DNA of 64,000 bases, taken from Nocardia africana NBRC 100379 (GTDB taxonomy: Bacteria; Actinomycetota; Actinomycetes; Mycobacteriales; Mycobacteriaceae). The notes under the pieces were generated by a model, which was not told where the DNA came from, did no database searches, and was given only the letters and a program-made list of their open reading frames with translations. The translations under genes were made by a program, and so were the position numbers. The stretch covers positions 1 to 64,000 of the forward strand of contig NZ_BDAV01000012.1 in assembly GCF_001612635.1 (NCBI RefSeq). The letters run 5' to 3'. Positions within the stretch are counted from its first letter, which is position 1; every line of letters begins with the position of its first letter. Shown here one piece after another: positions 40,973 through 49,699 of the stretch.

Positions 40973-42007
40973 TCAGCGCTGCGCGAGCAGGACTTCCGCG
41001 ATCTGAATGGTGTTGAGCGCGGCGCCCTTTCGCAGGTTGTCGCCCGAGACGAACAGCGCCAGGCCGCGCCCCTCCGGCACGCCCGGATCCTGACGAATCC
41101 GGCCCACCAGCGACTCGTCCTTACCGGCGGCCGCCAGCGGCGTCGGGACATCGACCAGCTTCACACCGGCGGCATCGGCGAGCAGCTCCTTCGCCCGCTC
41201 CACCGACAGCGGCCGCGCGAATTCGGCGTTGATCGACAACGAATGGCCGGTGAAGACCGGCACGCGCACACAGGTGCCGCTGACCAGCAGATCGGGCAGG
41301 CCGAGAATCTTGCGACTCTCGTTGCGCAGCTTCTGGTCCTCGTCGGTTTCACCGGAACCGTCGTCGACGATCGAACCCGCCAGCGGCAGCACGTTGAACG
41401 CGATCGGGGCGACGTACTTGTTCGGCGCGGGGAACGGCACGGCACTGCCGTCGTGGGTCAGCTTCTCGGCGTCCCCGATCACCGCGCGGGCCTGCGTGGC
41501 CAGCTCCTCCACACCGGCCAGCCCACTACCGGAGACGGCCTGGTAGCTGGAGACGATCAGTCGCTGCAGGCCGGCCTCGTCGTGCAGGGGCTTGAGCACC
41601 GGCATGGCGGCCATCGTGGTGCAGTTCGGGTTGGCGATGATGCCCTTGACCAGGTTGCGGGTCTGTTCGGGATTCACCTCGCTGACCACCAGCGGCACCT
41701 CGGGGTCCTTGCGCCACGCCGAGGAGTTGTCGATGACGGTCACGCCGGTCGCCGCGAATCGCGGCGCCTGCACCCGCGACATGGTGGCGCCGGCGGAGAA
41801 CAGGGCGATATCCAGTCCGGACGGATCCGCGGTCTCGGTGTCCTCGACCACGATCTCGCCGCCGCGCCAGGGCAGCGTCTTCCCGGCCGACCGCGACGAG
41901 GCGAAGAATCGCACCTCGTCGGCCGGAAAGTCGCGCTCCTCCAGCAGTTTTCGCATGACGGCGCCGACCTGCCCGGTCGCGCCGACCACACCTACGCGTA
42001 CTCCCAT
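40973..42007 (-). CDS. asd: Aspartate-semialdehyde dehydrogenase
   Basis: A 344-residue enzyme reducing aspartyl-4-phosphate to aspartate semialdehyde with NADPH, the branch point of the Lys/DAP, Met, Thr and Ile routes. The NADP motif is VGVVGATGQVGAVMRKLLEE at residues 4-23. The catalytic Cys is in IIANPNCTTMAAMPVLKPL, and the catalytic His and Arg region includes PVFTGHSLSINAEFARPL. Length and order match mycobacterial Asd. It begins two bases after the ask stop, so the two are one operon. Confidence 0.97.
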   Translation of the reverse strand: MGVRVGVVGATGQVGAVMRKLLEERDFPADEVRFFASSRSAGKTLPWRGGEIVVEDTETADPSGLDIALFSAGATMSRVQAPRFAATGVTVIDNSSAWRKDPEVPLVVSEVNPEQTRNLVKGIIANPNCTTMAAMPVLKPLHDEAGLQRLIVSSYQAVSGSGLAGVEELATQARAVIGDAEKLTHDGSAVPFPAPNKYVAPIAFNVLPLAGSIVDDGSGETDEDQKLRNESRKILGLPDLLVSGTCVRVPVFTGHSLSINAEFARPLSVERAKELLADAAGVKLVDVPTPLAAAGKDESLVGRIRQDPGVPEGRGLALFVSGDNLRKGAALNTIQIAEVLLAQR

Positions 42008-42009
42008 GA

Positions 42010-43275
42010 TTATCGCCCCGATCCCGCGTGCACGACCGCGACCTCGTCGCCGCCGAGGTCGAACGCCTTGTGCAACACCTGCACGGCGCCGTCCAGCTCG
42101 GAGTCCTTGACCAGCACGGAGATGCGGATCTCGGAGGTGGAGATCAGGTCGATGTTGATACCGGCCTTGGCCAGCGCCTCACAGAAGGTGGCGGTGACGC
42201 CGGGGTGGCTCTTCATGCCCGCGCCGACCAGCGAGACCTTGCCGATGTGATCGTCGTAGAGAACCTGGCTGAAGCCCAGTTCGCTCTGGCGCTTGGTCAG
42301 GAACTCCACCGCGCGCGGCCCGTCGGACTTGGGCAGGGTGAAGGTGATGTCGGTCTTACCCGTCTCGACCTTGGAGACGTTCTGCAACACCATGTCGATG
42401 TTGATCTCGGCGTCGGCGACGGCCCGGAACACCTTGGCCGCATATCCCGGCTCGTCCGGCAGGGCCACCACGGTCACCTTGGCCTCGCTGCGATCGTGCG
42501 CGACGCCGGTGAGAATTGCGTCCTCCAAGGGGATGTCCTCCATCGATCCGTAGATATAGGTGCCTTTGCGGTCGGTATAGGACGACCGCACGTGCACCGG
42601 AACGTTGTAGCGGCGGGCGTATTCGACGCAGCGCAGCATCAGCACCTTGGCGCCGGTGGCGGCGAGCTCGAGCATCTCCTCGAAGCTCACCTGGTCCAGC
42701 TTCTGCGCATCCGGCACGATCCGCGGATCGGCGGTGAACACGCCGTCGACATCGGTGTAGATCTCGCAGACGTCGGCCTCGAGCGCGGCGGCCAGGGCGA
42801 CCGCGGTGGTGTCGGAGCCGCCGCGGCCCAGCGTGGTGATGTCGCGGCTGTCCTGCGAGACGCCCTGGAAGCCCGCGACCAGCACGATCATGCCCTCGTC
42901 GAGTGCGTCGCGGACCCGGGACGGGGTCACGTCGATGATGCGGGCGTTGCCGTGCGTGCCGGTGGTGATGACTCCCGCCTGGGAACCGGTGAACGACCGA
43001 GCCTCGGCGCCGAGCGAGTGAATCGCCATGGCCACCAACGCATTCGAGATACGCTCACCGGAGGTCAGCAGCATGTCGAGTTCGCGGGCCGGCGGCGCGG
43101 GGGCCACCTGCTGGGCCAGATCGAGAAGTTCGTCGGTGGTGTCACCCATTGCCGAGCACACGACGACCACGTCGTGCCCCTGCTTCTTCGTCTCGACGAT
43201 CCGCTCAGCGACGCGCCGGATCCGCTCGGCAGACTCGAGCGAAGATCCTCCGTACTTCTGAACGACGAGAGCCAC
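42010..43275 (-). CDS. ask: Aspartokinase
   Basis: A 421-residue aspartate kinase, the same length as M. tuberculosis Ask. Kinase signatures are VVQKYGGSSLESAERIRRVA at the N-terminus, TSGERISNALVAMAIHSLG and TTLGRGGSDTTAVALAAAL; two ACT domains follow from about residue 265 (VTVVALPDEPGYAAKVFRAV, KVSLVGAGMKSHPGVTATF), the site of Lys/Thr feedback in this family. The GTG at 43275 has GGAGG eight bases upstream and is preferred to an in-frame codon at 43290. In relatives an internal start makes a separate regulatory subunit; that was not verified here. The 387-bp gap up to 43662 holds its promoter and no other supported gene. Confidence 0.97.
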   Translation of the reverse strand: MALVVQKYGGSSLESAERIRRVAERIVETKKQGHDVVVVCSAMGDTTDELLDLAQQVAPAPPARELDMLLTSGERISNALVAMAIHSLGAEARSFTGSQAGVITTGTHGNARIIDVTPSRVRDALDEGMIVLVAGFQGVSQDSRDITTLGRGGSDTTAVALAAALEADVCEIYTDVDGVFTADPRIVPDAQKLDQVSFEEMLELAATGAKVLMLRCVEYARRYNVPVHVRSSYTDRKGTYIYGSMEDIPLEDAILTGVAHDRSEAKVTVVALPDEPGYAAKVFRAVADAEINIDMVLQNVSKVETGKTDITFTLPKSDGPRAVEFLTKRQSELGFSQVLYDDHIGKVSLVGAGMKSHPGVTATFCEALAKAGINIDLISTSEIRISVLVKDSELDGAVQVLHKAFDLGGDEVAVVHAGSGR

Positions 43276-43662
43276 GGTGGGGTCCTCCAAGATCGACTAG
43301 CTGCTGTTACAGCCAATAAGACTACCGATCGGAGTCCGCTCGGTGGTGGGCTACCTCCGAGCGGCCACCGGGATCGGCCGGCGTCGTCCACCGGATTCAC
43401 CACGCCGACCAGCGGCGATCCGGTTCCGGAGCGGTGGTGGGTGCGCGGCCGCGACGGCAGAGTCCCTGCGGCGCACCGGAATCGGCGCGGACAGCCCGGT
43501 TCATCAGCGGTTTTCCCGGTCCGCCGGGGCCCGGCACCCGCTCCCCTCGCACCAGCCGGCGTACCGGTGTGAGTAATCACACCGACCGGTTTAGCACCCG
43601 GTCGGCGAACTCCTTCGCGCGAGTCGGCGATGGGCGGCGCGGCGAAAGCGCACGATGGGCCT

Positions 43663-44079
43663 ATGAAGAGCATCGAAATCGAGCTGCACACCGGCGATCG
43701 GGAGGTCGTCCACGACCTGACTCCGCAGTGCACCACGTTTCTGCGCGAGGCCGGCGGCGGCGACGGGTTGCTGCACGTCTTCGTCCCGCACGCCACCGCC
43801 GGCGTGGCCCTGATCGAGCTCGGCGCGGGCAGCGACGACGATCTGCTGCACGCCCTGCGTGATCTGCTGCCCGCCGACGATCGCTGGCGCCACGCCCACG
43901 GCTCGCGCGGGCACGGCCGCTCGCACGTCATGCCCGCGCTGATCGCCCCCTACGCCACCGTGCCGGTGCTGGGCGGCGAGCTGGCACTGGGTACCTGGCA
44001 GTCGATCGCCTTCGTGGACCTCAACGTCGACAATCCGATCCGCCGTGTGCGCCTGTCCTTCCTGCGCGATGCCGGATGA
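43663..44079 (+). CDS. YjbQ family protein (UPF0047, secondary thiamine-phosphate synthase-like)
   Basis: A 138-residue protein of the YjbQ/UPF0047 family: CTTFLREAGGGDGLLHVFV, HATAGVALIELGAGSDDDLL, RWRHAHGSRGHGRSHVMPAL and LGGELALGTWQSIAFVDLN. The conserved histidine set (HATAG, H in HAHG, SHVMPAL) and the GTWQ segment are family hallmarks. E. coli YjbQ has weak thiamine-phosphate synthase activity; the physiological role is not established. Convergent with the RibD-like gene. Confidence 0.93.
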   Translation: MKSIEIELHTGDREVVHDLTPQCTTFLREAGGGDGLLHVFVPHATAGVALIELGAGSDDDLLHALRDLLPADDRWRHAHGSRGHGRSHVMPALIAPYATVPVLGGELALGTWQSIAFVDLNVDNPIRRVRLSFLRDAG

Positions 44080-44094
44080 TCCCGGCCGGGGCCG

Positions 44095-44670
44095 TCAGCC
44101 GCGCTCGAACCAGGTGATCTGCGCGCCGTTGCCGAATTCGCGGCGCTGCACGGGCGTGAACGCGGTGGGCCGGAAGTTGCCGGTGAAGGCGCTGATGCCG
44201 CCGCCCGCGACCACCGGATAACTCTTGATGATCAACGCGTCGATCTCCTCGACGAGCGCGCCGGCGAGTTGTCCGCCGCCGCACAGCCAGATGTCCTTGC
44301 CGTCCTCCTGCTTCAGGCGGCGCACCAGGGCCACCGGATCGCGCGGAACGAGCTCGACCTGCGGATCGTCGACGCGATCGAGCGTGGCCGATACGACGTA
44401 CTGCTTCAGATGGGGATAAGGACTGGCGATGCCGACCGACAGCGCCGGCTCGTAGGTGCCGCGCCCCATGAGGATCGTGTCCCATTCCTTGTTGGGTTCG
44501 TCCACGGCCATTCCGACGTGCGGGCGGAGGTGCGCGGGAACCGACTCCGGATAGCGCGCAGTGACGAATTCCGACATGCCCTCGGCCACGGGATAGAAGT
44601 CGTACTCCCCACCCGGCCCGGCGATATAGCCGTCGAGCGAGACACCGACGAAGTAGATGAGCTTTCGCAT
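44095..44670 (-). CDS. Dihydrofolate reductase-fold protein (RibD C-terminal domain)
   Basis: A 191-residue single-domain protein: MRKLIYFVGVSLDGYIAGPG, DTILMGRGTYEPALSVG, VVSATLDRVDD and KDIWLCGGGQLAGALVEEID, the DHFR/RibD-C fold with NADPH-binding GGGQL. These YwjB/YyaP-like reductases have unknown substrates. The promoter upstream is unusually clear (TTGACA, 18-base spacer, TACGTT), with an inverted repeat over the -10 element. It is convergent with the YjbQ gene. Confidence 0.9.
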   Translation of the reverse strand: MRKLIYFVGVSLDGYIAGPGGEYDFYPVAEGMSEFVTARYPESVPAHLRPHVGMAVDEPNKEWDTILMGRGTYEPALSVGIASPYPHLKQYVVSATLDRVDDPQVELVPRDPVALVRRLKQEDGKDIWLCGGGQLAGALVEEIDALIIKSYPVVAGGGISAFTGNFRPTAFTPVQRREFGNGAQITWFERG

Positions 44671-44700
44671 ACCGAGACCGCCTTGATTGTTGCACTCTAG

Positions 44701-44743
44701 CTGTAGTGGTTGAAACGTAGCACTACAGTCGAAGTGGTGTCAA
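44701..44743 (-). promoter_or_regulatory. Sigma70-type promoter with overlapping inverted repeat
   Basis: On the minus strand TTGACA (44743-44738), an 18-base spacer and TACGTT (44719-44714). CTGTAGTG (44701-44708) and CACTACAG (44721-44728) flank the -10, a probable repressor site. No regulator gene is adjacent. Confidence 0.6.
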
Positions 44744-44865
44744 GAGGGTGGGATCGGAGATTTCCGCGCGCCGATTCGGAGGCTCGCCAGGGCGGGCGAT
44801 TTCGGGCGGCAGGGAACTGCGGCAGCGACTTGTGAGCAGTATCACATCGAACGATAATGGCGGTC

Positions 44866-45051
44866 ATGCAGGCGCATGTAGGCGATCACATCCGCGTCCA
44901 CAGCAATGCTGTGGGAATGCCCGAACGCACCGGTGAAATCATCGAGGCGCGCGGCACCGACGGCACTCCGCCCTACGTCGTCCGGTTCGAGGACGGACAC
45001 GAAAGTCTGGTCTTTCCAGGGCCCGACTGGGAGGTCCTTCACCACCGGTAG
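44866..45051 (+). CDS. DUF1918 domain protein
   Basis: A 61-residue protein (MQAHVGDHIRVHSNAVGMPE, RTGEIIEARGTDGTPPYVVR, FEDGHESLVFPGPDWEVL). This is the DUF1918 fold, a small SH3-like barrel common in mycolata, without known function. The ATG at 44866 fits the family N-terminus; an ATG at 44857 is also possible. It stands alone, followed by a short hairpin at 45074-45095. Confidence 0.9.
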   Translation: MQAHVGDHIRVHSNAVGMPERTGEIIEARGTDGTPPYVVRFEDGHESLVFPGPDWEVLHHR

Positions 45052-45073
45052 CTGTGCGGACGACCAACGTCAA

Positions 45074-45095
45074 GCCCCCTTTCCCAGCAGGGGGC
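45074..45095 (+). terminator. Short hairpin after DUF1918 gene
   Basis: GCCCCCT / AGGGGGC-type stem of six to seven pairs with an 8-base loop, 22 bases after the stop codon. The rest of the gap to 45324 shows nothing recognisable. Confidence 0.45.
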
Positions 45096-45323
45096 AGTCC
45101 CTCTTCGGGCACGTGACCGCTCACCCGGCAATCGTCCGGCCACTCGGGGTCGCGCCGACGTCGAGCGCGCTGCCGACCCGCCCCGGCAGCGCGACCGCAA
45201 ACTCGGCACGCCCGCCCGAGGCAAACCAGACTGGTCGGTCTCTGTAACTCGTGGAACAGACCACATGGTTGACGACCGCGTGTGACGGCGGAGACAATCG
45301 GCCGAAGCAGTGGAGGGCAAGAC

Positions 45324-45782
45324 ATGCGCACGAAGACCGATCACCGATTCATCATCGATGTCGAACCCGATCAGGTTCAGGAAGCATTGCTGGCCGTCGA
45401 GCGGATCCCCGAATGGTCGCCCGCGCACCGCGACGTGCGCGTCGCGACCCGCGACGAATTCGACCGTCCTCGCCGCGTCTACGCCACGGTGACGACCCTC
45501 AACAACTCCGATCGTCAGGTCCTCGAATACACCTGCACCCCGGAACGCATCTCCTGGGAAGTGGTGGAGAGCGCCGCCGGCGGCGGCGGCAAGGGCTGGT
45601 TCGACATCGAGGAGACCGACGAGGGCACCGAGGTCTGGTACCACTCCGAGATCTATCTGCCCATTCCCGTTCCCGGTCTGCTGCTCAAGCGCACGCTGTC
45701 GCGGGTCAACGACGAAGCCGTGCACAACCTGATCGAGTACATCGAGAAATTTCCCTTCGGCGAGAACTACGAGGTCGGCTGA
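45324..45782 (+). CDS. SRPBCC (START-like) family protein
   Basis: A 152-residue protein with the helix-grip fold signature: an N-terminal FIIDVEPDQVQEALLAVERI PEWSP segment, paired strands (ATVTTLNNSDRQVLEYTC, EGTEVWYHSEIYLPI) and the long C-terminal helix (LSRVNDEAVHNLIEYIEKFP). The family binds hydrophobic ligands or acts as a polyketide cyclase. It starts after a GGAGGGC box and is 54 bases upstream of the LtrA gene; the pair may be co-transcribed. Confidence 0.88.
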   Translation: MRTKTDHRFIIDVEPDQVQEALLAVERIPEWSPAHRDVRVATRDEFDRPRRVYATVTTLNNSDRQVLEYTCTPERISWEVVESAAGGGGKGWFDIEETDEGTEVWYHSEIYLPIPVPGLLLKRTLSRVNDEAVHNLIEYIEKFPFGENYEVG

Positions 45783-45836
45783 CCGAGAGGTTCGCCGTCG
45801 CGGGCGCTGACGTCGGCTTCCTGCCACGATGTGCGA

Positions 45837-47042
45837 ATGACCGGTGTCAGACGCACACGCATTCAAGCGGTCACCGAGGACGCCTCGGTAACCCAGCTGG
45901 AACTCTTCTTCGACCTCGTCCTGGTCTTCGCCTTCACCCAGGTGACCGATCTGGCGGCCCACGACGTCACCGCGCTCAACATGCTGCGGGCGGTCCTCGT
46001 CCTGGCGGTGATGTGGTGGGTGTGGATCGCCTACGCCTGGCTGGGCAATGTGGTGAAGGCCGACGAGGGGCTGGCCCGGGTGGCGATGTTCGCGGCCATG
46101 GGCGCGGGACTCATCGTGGCCGAGGTGATTCCCGAGGCGTTCCACGACATGCCGGGCGGCTGGTACGGACCGCTGGTATTCGCCATCGGATATCTCGTGA
46201 TCCGGCTGGTTCATCTGGGGATGTTCTGGTTGGCCAGCACCGAGGACCGGCAGTTGCGCGGGCAGGTCGGCCGCTGGGCCGGCGGCTCGATCACCATCGG
46301 CACCGCGCTGCTGATCGTGGCGGCGGTCGAACACGGCACCGTGCAGATCGTGCTGTGGATCGCGGCCATCGCCGGCGATATGGTCTGGACCTTCTTCGCC
46401 GGCAACGACTGGCGCGTGAATTCGGCCTCGCATTTCGCCGAGCGGCACGGCCTGATCGTGATCGTCGCGCTGGGCGAATCGATCGTCTCCATCGGCGTCG
46501 GCGTGGCCGGGCTGCCGATCTCGTGGCCGATCACCGTGGGATCGCTGCTGGCACTCGCTGTTTCGGGCCTGCTGTGGTGGGCCTACTTCGACGTCGCCGC
46601 GACCGTCGTGGAACGCGCGATGACCGAGGCCTCGGGCCCGCGCCGGATCAAGATCGCGCGCAACTGCTACACCTTCTGGCATTTTCCGATGGTGGCCGGC
46701 ATCGTCGCCATGTCGCTCGGATTGAAGAAGACGCTCAACTATCTCGGCGGTGCGGCCGGGCATACGCTGCAGGATCGGCTGCACGGCATCCCCCTGTGCG
46801 CGCTCTACGGCGGCGTAGTGCTGTACCTGCTGGCACTGGTGGGTTTCCGGCACTACGCGACCCGGGTGGTGCTGTGGCCGCGTCTGGCCACCGCGGCGGG
46901 GCTGGTCGCCCTGATTCCGTTGGCCGGACAGCTGCCTGCGATGGCTGCGCTCGGACTGCTGTGCGCGGTGCTGACTGTGCTGATCGTCTGGGAGACAGTG
47001 CGTTACGCGCAACCGCGTGACGAGGTCCGGCACGCCCACTGA
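45837..47042 (+). CDS. Low temperature requirement protein A (LtrA) family
   Basis: A 401-residue membrane protein with about ten hydrophobic segments. The family block VTQLELFFDLVLVFAFTQVT lies at residues 17-36, and HGLIVIVALGESIVSIGVGV and LLWWAYFDVAATVVERAM follow. LtrA was described in Listeria as needed for growth at low temperature, but its molecular role is unknown. An upstream GTG at 45831 would add two residues. It converges on the voltage-sensor gene with 13 bases between. Confidence 0.9.
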   Translation: MTGVRRTRIQAVTEDASVTQLELFFDLVLVFAFTQVTDLAAHDVTALNMLRAVLVLAVMWWVWIAYAWLGNVVKADEGLARVAMFAAMGAGLIVAEVIPEAFHDMPGGWYGPLVFAIGYLVIRLVHLGMFWLASTEDRQLRGQVGRWAGGSITIGTALLIVAAVEHGTVQIVLWIAAIAGDMVWTFFAGNDWRVNSASHFAERHGLIVIVALGESIVSIGVGVAGLPISWPITVGSLLALAVSGLLWWAYFDVAATVVERAMTEASGPRRIKIARNCYTFWHFPMVAGIVAMSLGLKKTLNYLGGAAGHTLQDRLHGIPLCALYGGVVLYLLALVGFRHYATRVVLWPRLATAAGLVALIPLAGQLPAMAALGLLCAVLTVLIVWETVRYAQPRDEVRHAH

Positions 47043-47055
47043 ACCGATTGCCGGG

Positions 47056-47868
47056 TTACCGCCGTCCGAGATCCGGTGAAACACGCTGCTGCAGTTTGTG
47101 ATCCACCGTTTCCGGCACATGTCCGCCCTGCCGCACCGCGTCCCGCATCTGATTGATGTTCTCGCGCAGCACATCTCCGACCAGTTCGTCGGTGCGGGGG
47201 TCGGCGAGCACCTGGAAGATGATCCGGAAACTGGTGTCGGCGATGCCGCGGAGGATCTCTTCGTGGAACGGCAGGTAGCGCACCCGCCCGACCGCCGGAT
47301 CGTTCTTGATCAGCTCGAGGATCATCGCGTCGAGTTCGTCCCGGTTCTCCTCCAGCGCCGCGGCGATATTGCGGGTGTACCGGCCGCGGCGCAGCACATC
47401 GGCCACCTCCTCCAGCACGGCCATGGTGACCGGGCGCCGGACCGCGTCGACGATCACGCCGACCGAGCGGTTCACGACCGCGGCGGTGACCCGGTCACCG
47501 AAGGCGCGGTCGGCCACGCGCGCCAGCCGGACCAGGATCACGACGATGCGCAGCAGCCGGAATCCGCGGAAGAACGGGCTGGTCACCGGGATCATGCCCA
47601 GGACCTCGTACCAGTAGACGAACGGGAACGTCCACGACCAATCCGCCCGCCGCCAGCGCCACAGGAATTCGAGGGCGAAGACCGCGCAGATCGACGTGTC
47701 GACCACCACGATCACGTGATACGTGTGCTGCGGCACGGTGAAGAAGGTGATCCAGGTGACCAGACCCACCGAGACCACGGCGAGCACCAGCATCAGCAGG
47801 TCGGTCCACAGCGCCGGCGGCTTACGCGGATATTCCTCGGGTAACGATCCAGCCGGGTACTGCGCCAC
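47056..47868 (-). CDS. Voltage-sensor-domain membrane protein without a pore
   Basis: A 270-residue protein. Four membrane segments form a voltage-sensor-like bundle: S1 LWTDLLMLVLAVVSVGLVTW, S2 VVDTSICAVFALEFLWRW (charge-transfer E/R pattern), S3 YWYEVLGMIPV, and S4 FRGFRLLRIVVILVRLARV with arginines every third residue. No S5-S6 pore helix and no T-V-G-Y-G filter are present; instead a helical cytosolic tail of about 140 residues follows. It may be a proton channel-like or purely sensing protein, or an assembly partner. The GTG at 47868 has a GGAAGGG box. Confidence 0.85.
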   Translation of the reverse strand: MAQYPAGSLPEEYPRKPPALWTDLLMLVLAVVSVGLVTWITFFTVPQHTYHVIVVVDTSICAVFALEFLWRWRRADWSWTFPFVYWYEVLGMIPVTSPFFRGFRLLRIVVILVRLARVADRAFGDRVTAAVVNRSVGVIVDAVRRPVTMAVLEEVADVLRRGRYTRNIAAALEENRDELDAMILELIKNDPAVGRVRYLPFHEEILRGIADTSFRIIFQVLADPRTDELVGDVLRENINQMRDAVRQGGHVPETVDHKLQQRVSPDLGRR

Positions 47869-47957
47869 AACGGTCCCTTCCACATCGAACGGGTACCCGC
47901 CGAGAGTAGCGGCATCGACGGCGCCGGCAAGCCGCCGCGAGTTCCGTGTGGCGCGAA

Positions 47958-49574
47958 TCAGTGCCCGGCGCGGATGATCGCCTCGACGTTGCGTTCGGCC
48001 AGCGCGGTGATGGTCAGCGACGGGTTGGCCGCGCCGGTGCTGCCCGGAATCGCCGCACCGTCGACCACGTACAGCCCCGGATAGCCGTTGACCCGGCCGT
48101 AGTTGTCGGTGGCCCGGCCCAGGACCGCACCACCGAGAGGGTGCGCGGTGAACGGGGCGTTCGCGTCGTAGCCGAGCGCCTGGTAGTCGAACAATGCTCC
48201 CGACCGCTCCGCGATGCGCTGGTCGACCGCGCGGCAGGCGGCCACGATCCGATCCTGGGCCGCACGCGGCCAGCTCAGCGCGGCGGCGTCGCGCGCGGCG
48301 TCGTAGGTGATGCGAGCCCGGGTCGGATCGATCACCAGCCCGAGCGAGGCCAAGGCACCGGTCTCCACCGGAATTCCCGGGATGTACCAGTTCTCCAACG
48401 TCAACGGCATGCCGGATTCGTCGAAGATCCGGCTGGCGCTCGGCACGCCCTGGCCCAGCCCCGAGAGCCGGCTCTCACCGCGGGCCAGTGCGACGTCGCC
48501 GTTGGTACCCCACCCGTCGCCGACATGTTCGTCGAGATTGGGCAGTGCGCCGGTGGCGCGAGCCCGGACCAGCAGCTCGGTGGTGCCGATGGATCCGGCG
48601 CCGAGGAACAGCTTGTCGCAGGTGAGCGTCCGGGTGCCCAGCACCCGGCCGGTCGGATCGAGCTTGGTGACCTGCACGACGTAGCGGTCACCGTCGCGGC
48701 CGATGCTGTCCACCCGCTGCCCCGCGAACACCGACGAGCGGCCGGTGGCATGCGCGTACTTCAGGTAGTTCTGATTGAGGTCGAATTTCGCGCCGTTCGA
48801 ATTGCCGAGATTGCTGCGGGCCGCGATGGCCGACGCCCGCGTGGCGCCGGCCAGTTCGGCGCGCACCGTATCCCATTTGAAGATGGACTCGCTGGGCTGC
48901 GGCTCGTATCCGGCCGCGCGCACCTGCTCGTCCCACATCCGGGAATGCGCGAACGGAGGCGAGTTGTAGATATCGGCCGGCATGACCGACAGGCCGAGCA
49001 TCTGCCGCACACGCGGATAGTAGGTGCGCTCCAGCTCGGTGTAATCGACTGTGCCACCGAAGATCTCGTCGAAATGTCGGCGCTCCGGGGCGATCATGCA
49101 GCCGGAGAAGATCACCGATCCGCCGCCCACGGCCGCCGCGCGCCACACATCGATGCCGTCGAATTCGGTGACATCGAGGACGCCGCCGAAATCGGCGAAA
49201 TGCATGGCGACCTTGGTGACGCCGGTGAAGCTGGTGCGATGCCAGAATCCGCGGCCGTCGGGCAGATCGTCACCGGTGAAGATCTCCCGCCACGGATCGT
49301 TCGGCCAGCGCGACCCGCGCTCCAGCACGGTGTTGGCGATACCCGCCTCGGCCAGTCGCAAGGCCGCGACCGCGGCGCCGAATCCGGATCCGATCACGAT
49401 GGCCTCGGTGTGCTCCGGTGGATCCGGCTGCGGGACGAAGATCTCGGACACCCAGTTGCGGAACATCCCGTCCCACGCCGGATCGGCGGTGGCTGTTCCG
49501 GTCTCGCGCAACGCGCCCGTGGCACCCAGCAAAACCGCAGCACCGGCCGCCTGTAAAAAGGCACGTCTCCGCAC
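47958..49574 (-). CDS. Secreted GMC oxidoreductase, cholesterol oxidase-like
   Basis: A 538-residue flavoenzyme with a Tat-type signal (MRRRAFLQAAGAAVLLGATG). The FAD motif is EAIVIGSGFGAAVAALRLAE. The active-site blocks match, from memory, the class I cholesterol oxidases of Streptomyces and Brevibacterium: AAVGGGSVIFSGCMIAPE, the catalytic His in FTAHPLGGAVLGRA and the Asn in NPSLTITALAERNVE. It would oxidise and isomerise 3-beta-hydroxysterols outside the cytoplasm. Some residues of the substrate loop could not be verified, so other sterol-like alcohols remain possible. It fits the steroid-catabolic theme of the 8-24 kb region. Confidence 0.88.
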   Translation of the reverse strand: MRRRAFLQAAGAAVLLGATGALRETGTATADPAWDGMFRNWVSEIFVPQPDPPEHTEAIVIGSGFGAAVAALRLAEAGIANTVLERGSRWPNDPWREIFTGDDLPDGRGFWHRTSFTGVTKVAMHFADFGGVLDVTEFDGIDVWRAAAVGGGSVIFSGCMIAPERRHFDEIFGGTVDYTELERTYYPRVRQMLGLSVMPADIYNSPPFAHSRMWDEQVRAAGYEPQPSESIFKWDTVRAELAGATRASAIAARSNLGNSNGAKFDLNQNYLKYAHATGRSSVFAGQRVDSIGRDGDRYVVQVTKLDPTGRVLGTRTLTCDKLFLGAGSIGTTELLVRARATGALPNLDEHVGDGWGTNGDVALARGESRLSGLGQGVPSASRIFDESGMPLTLENWYIPGIPVETGALASLGLVIDPTRARITYDAARDAAALSWPRAAQDRIVAACRAVDQRIAERSGALFDYQALGYDANAPFTAHPLGGAVLGRATDNYGRVNGYPGLYVVDGAAIPGSTGAANPSLTITALAERNVEAIIRAGH

Positions 49575-49699
49575 CGGCCACCTCCCTCATCACGCATGGC
49601 CGCGCGCGAGATTACCGCCGAACTTCCTATCTCACAACAGGATCGGCGCCGGGGACCGCGGTGTTACATACGCGATCGCTATATCACGTAGTAGGCGAC

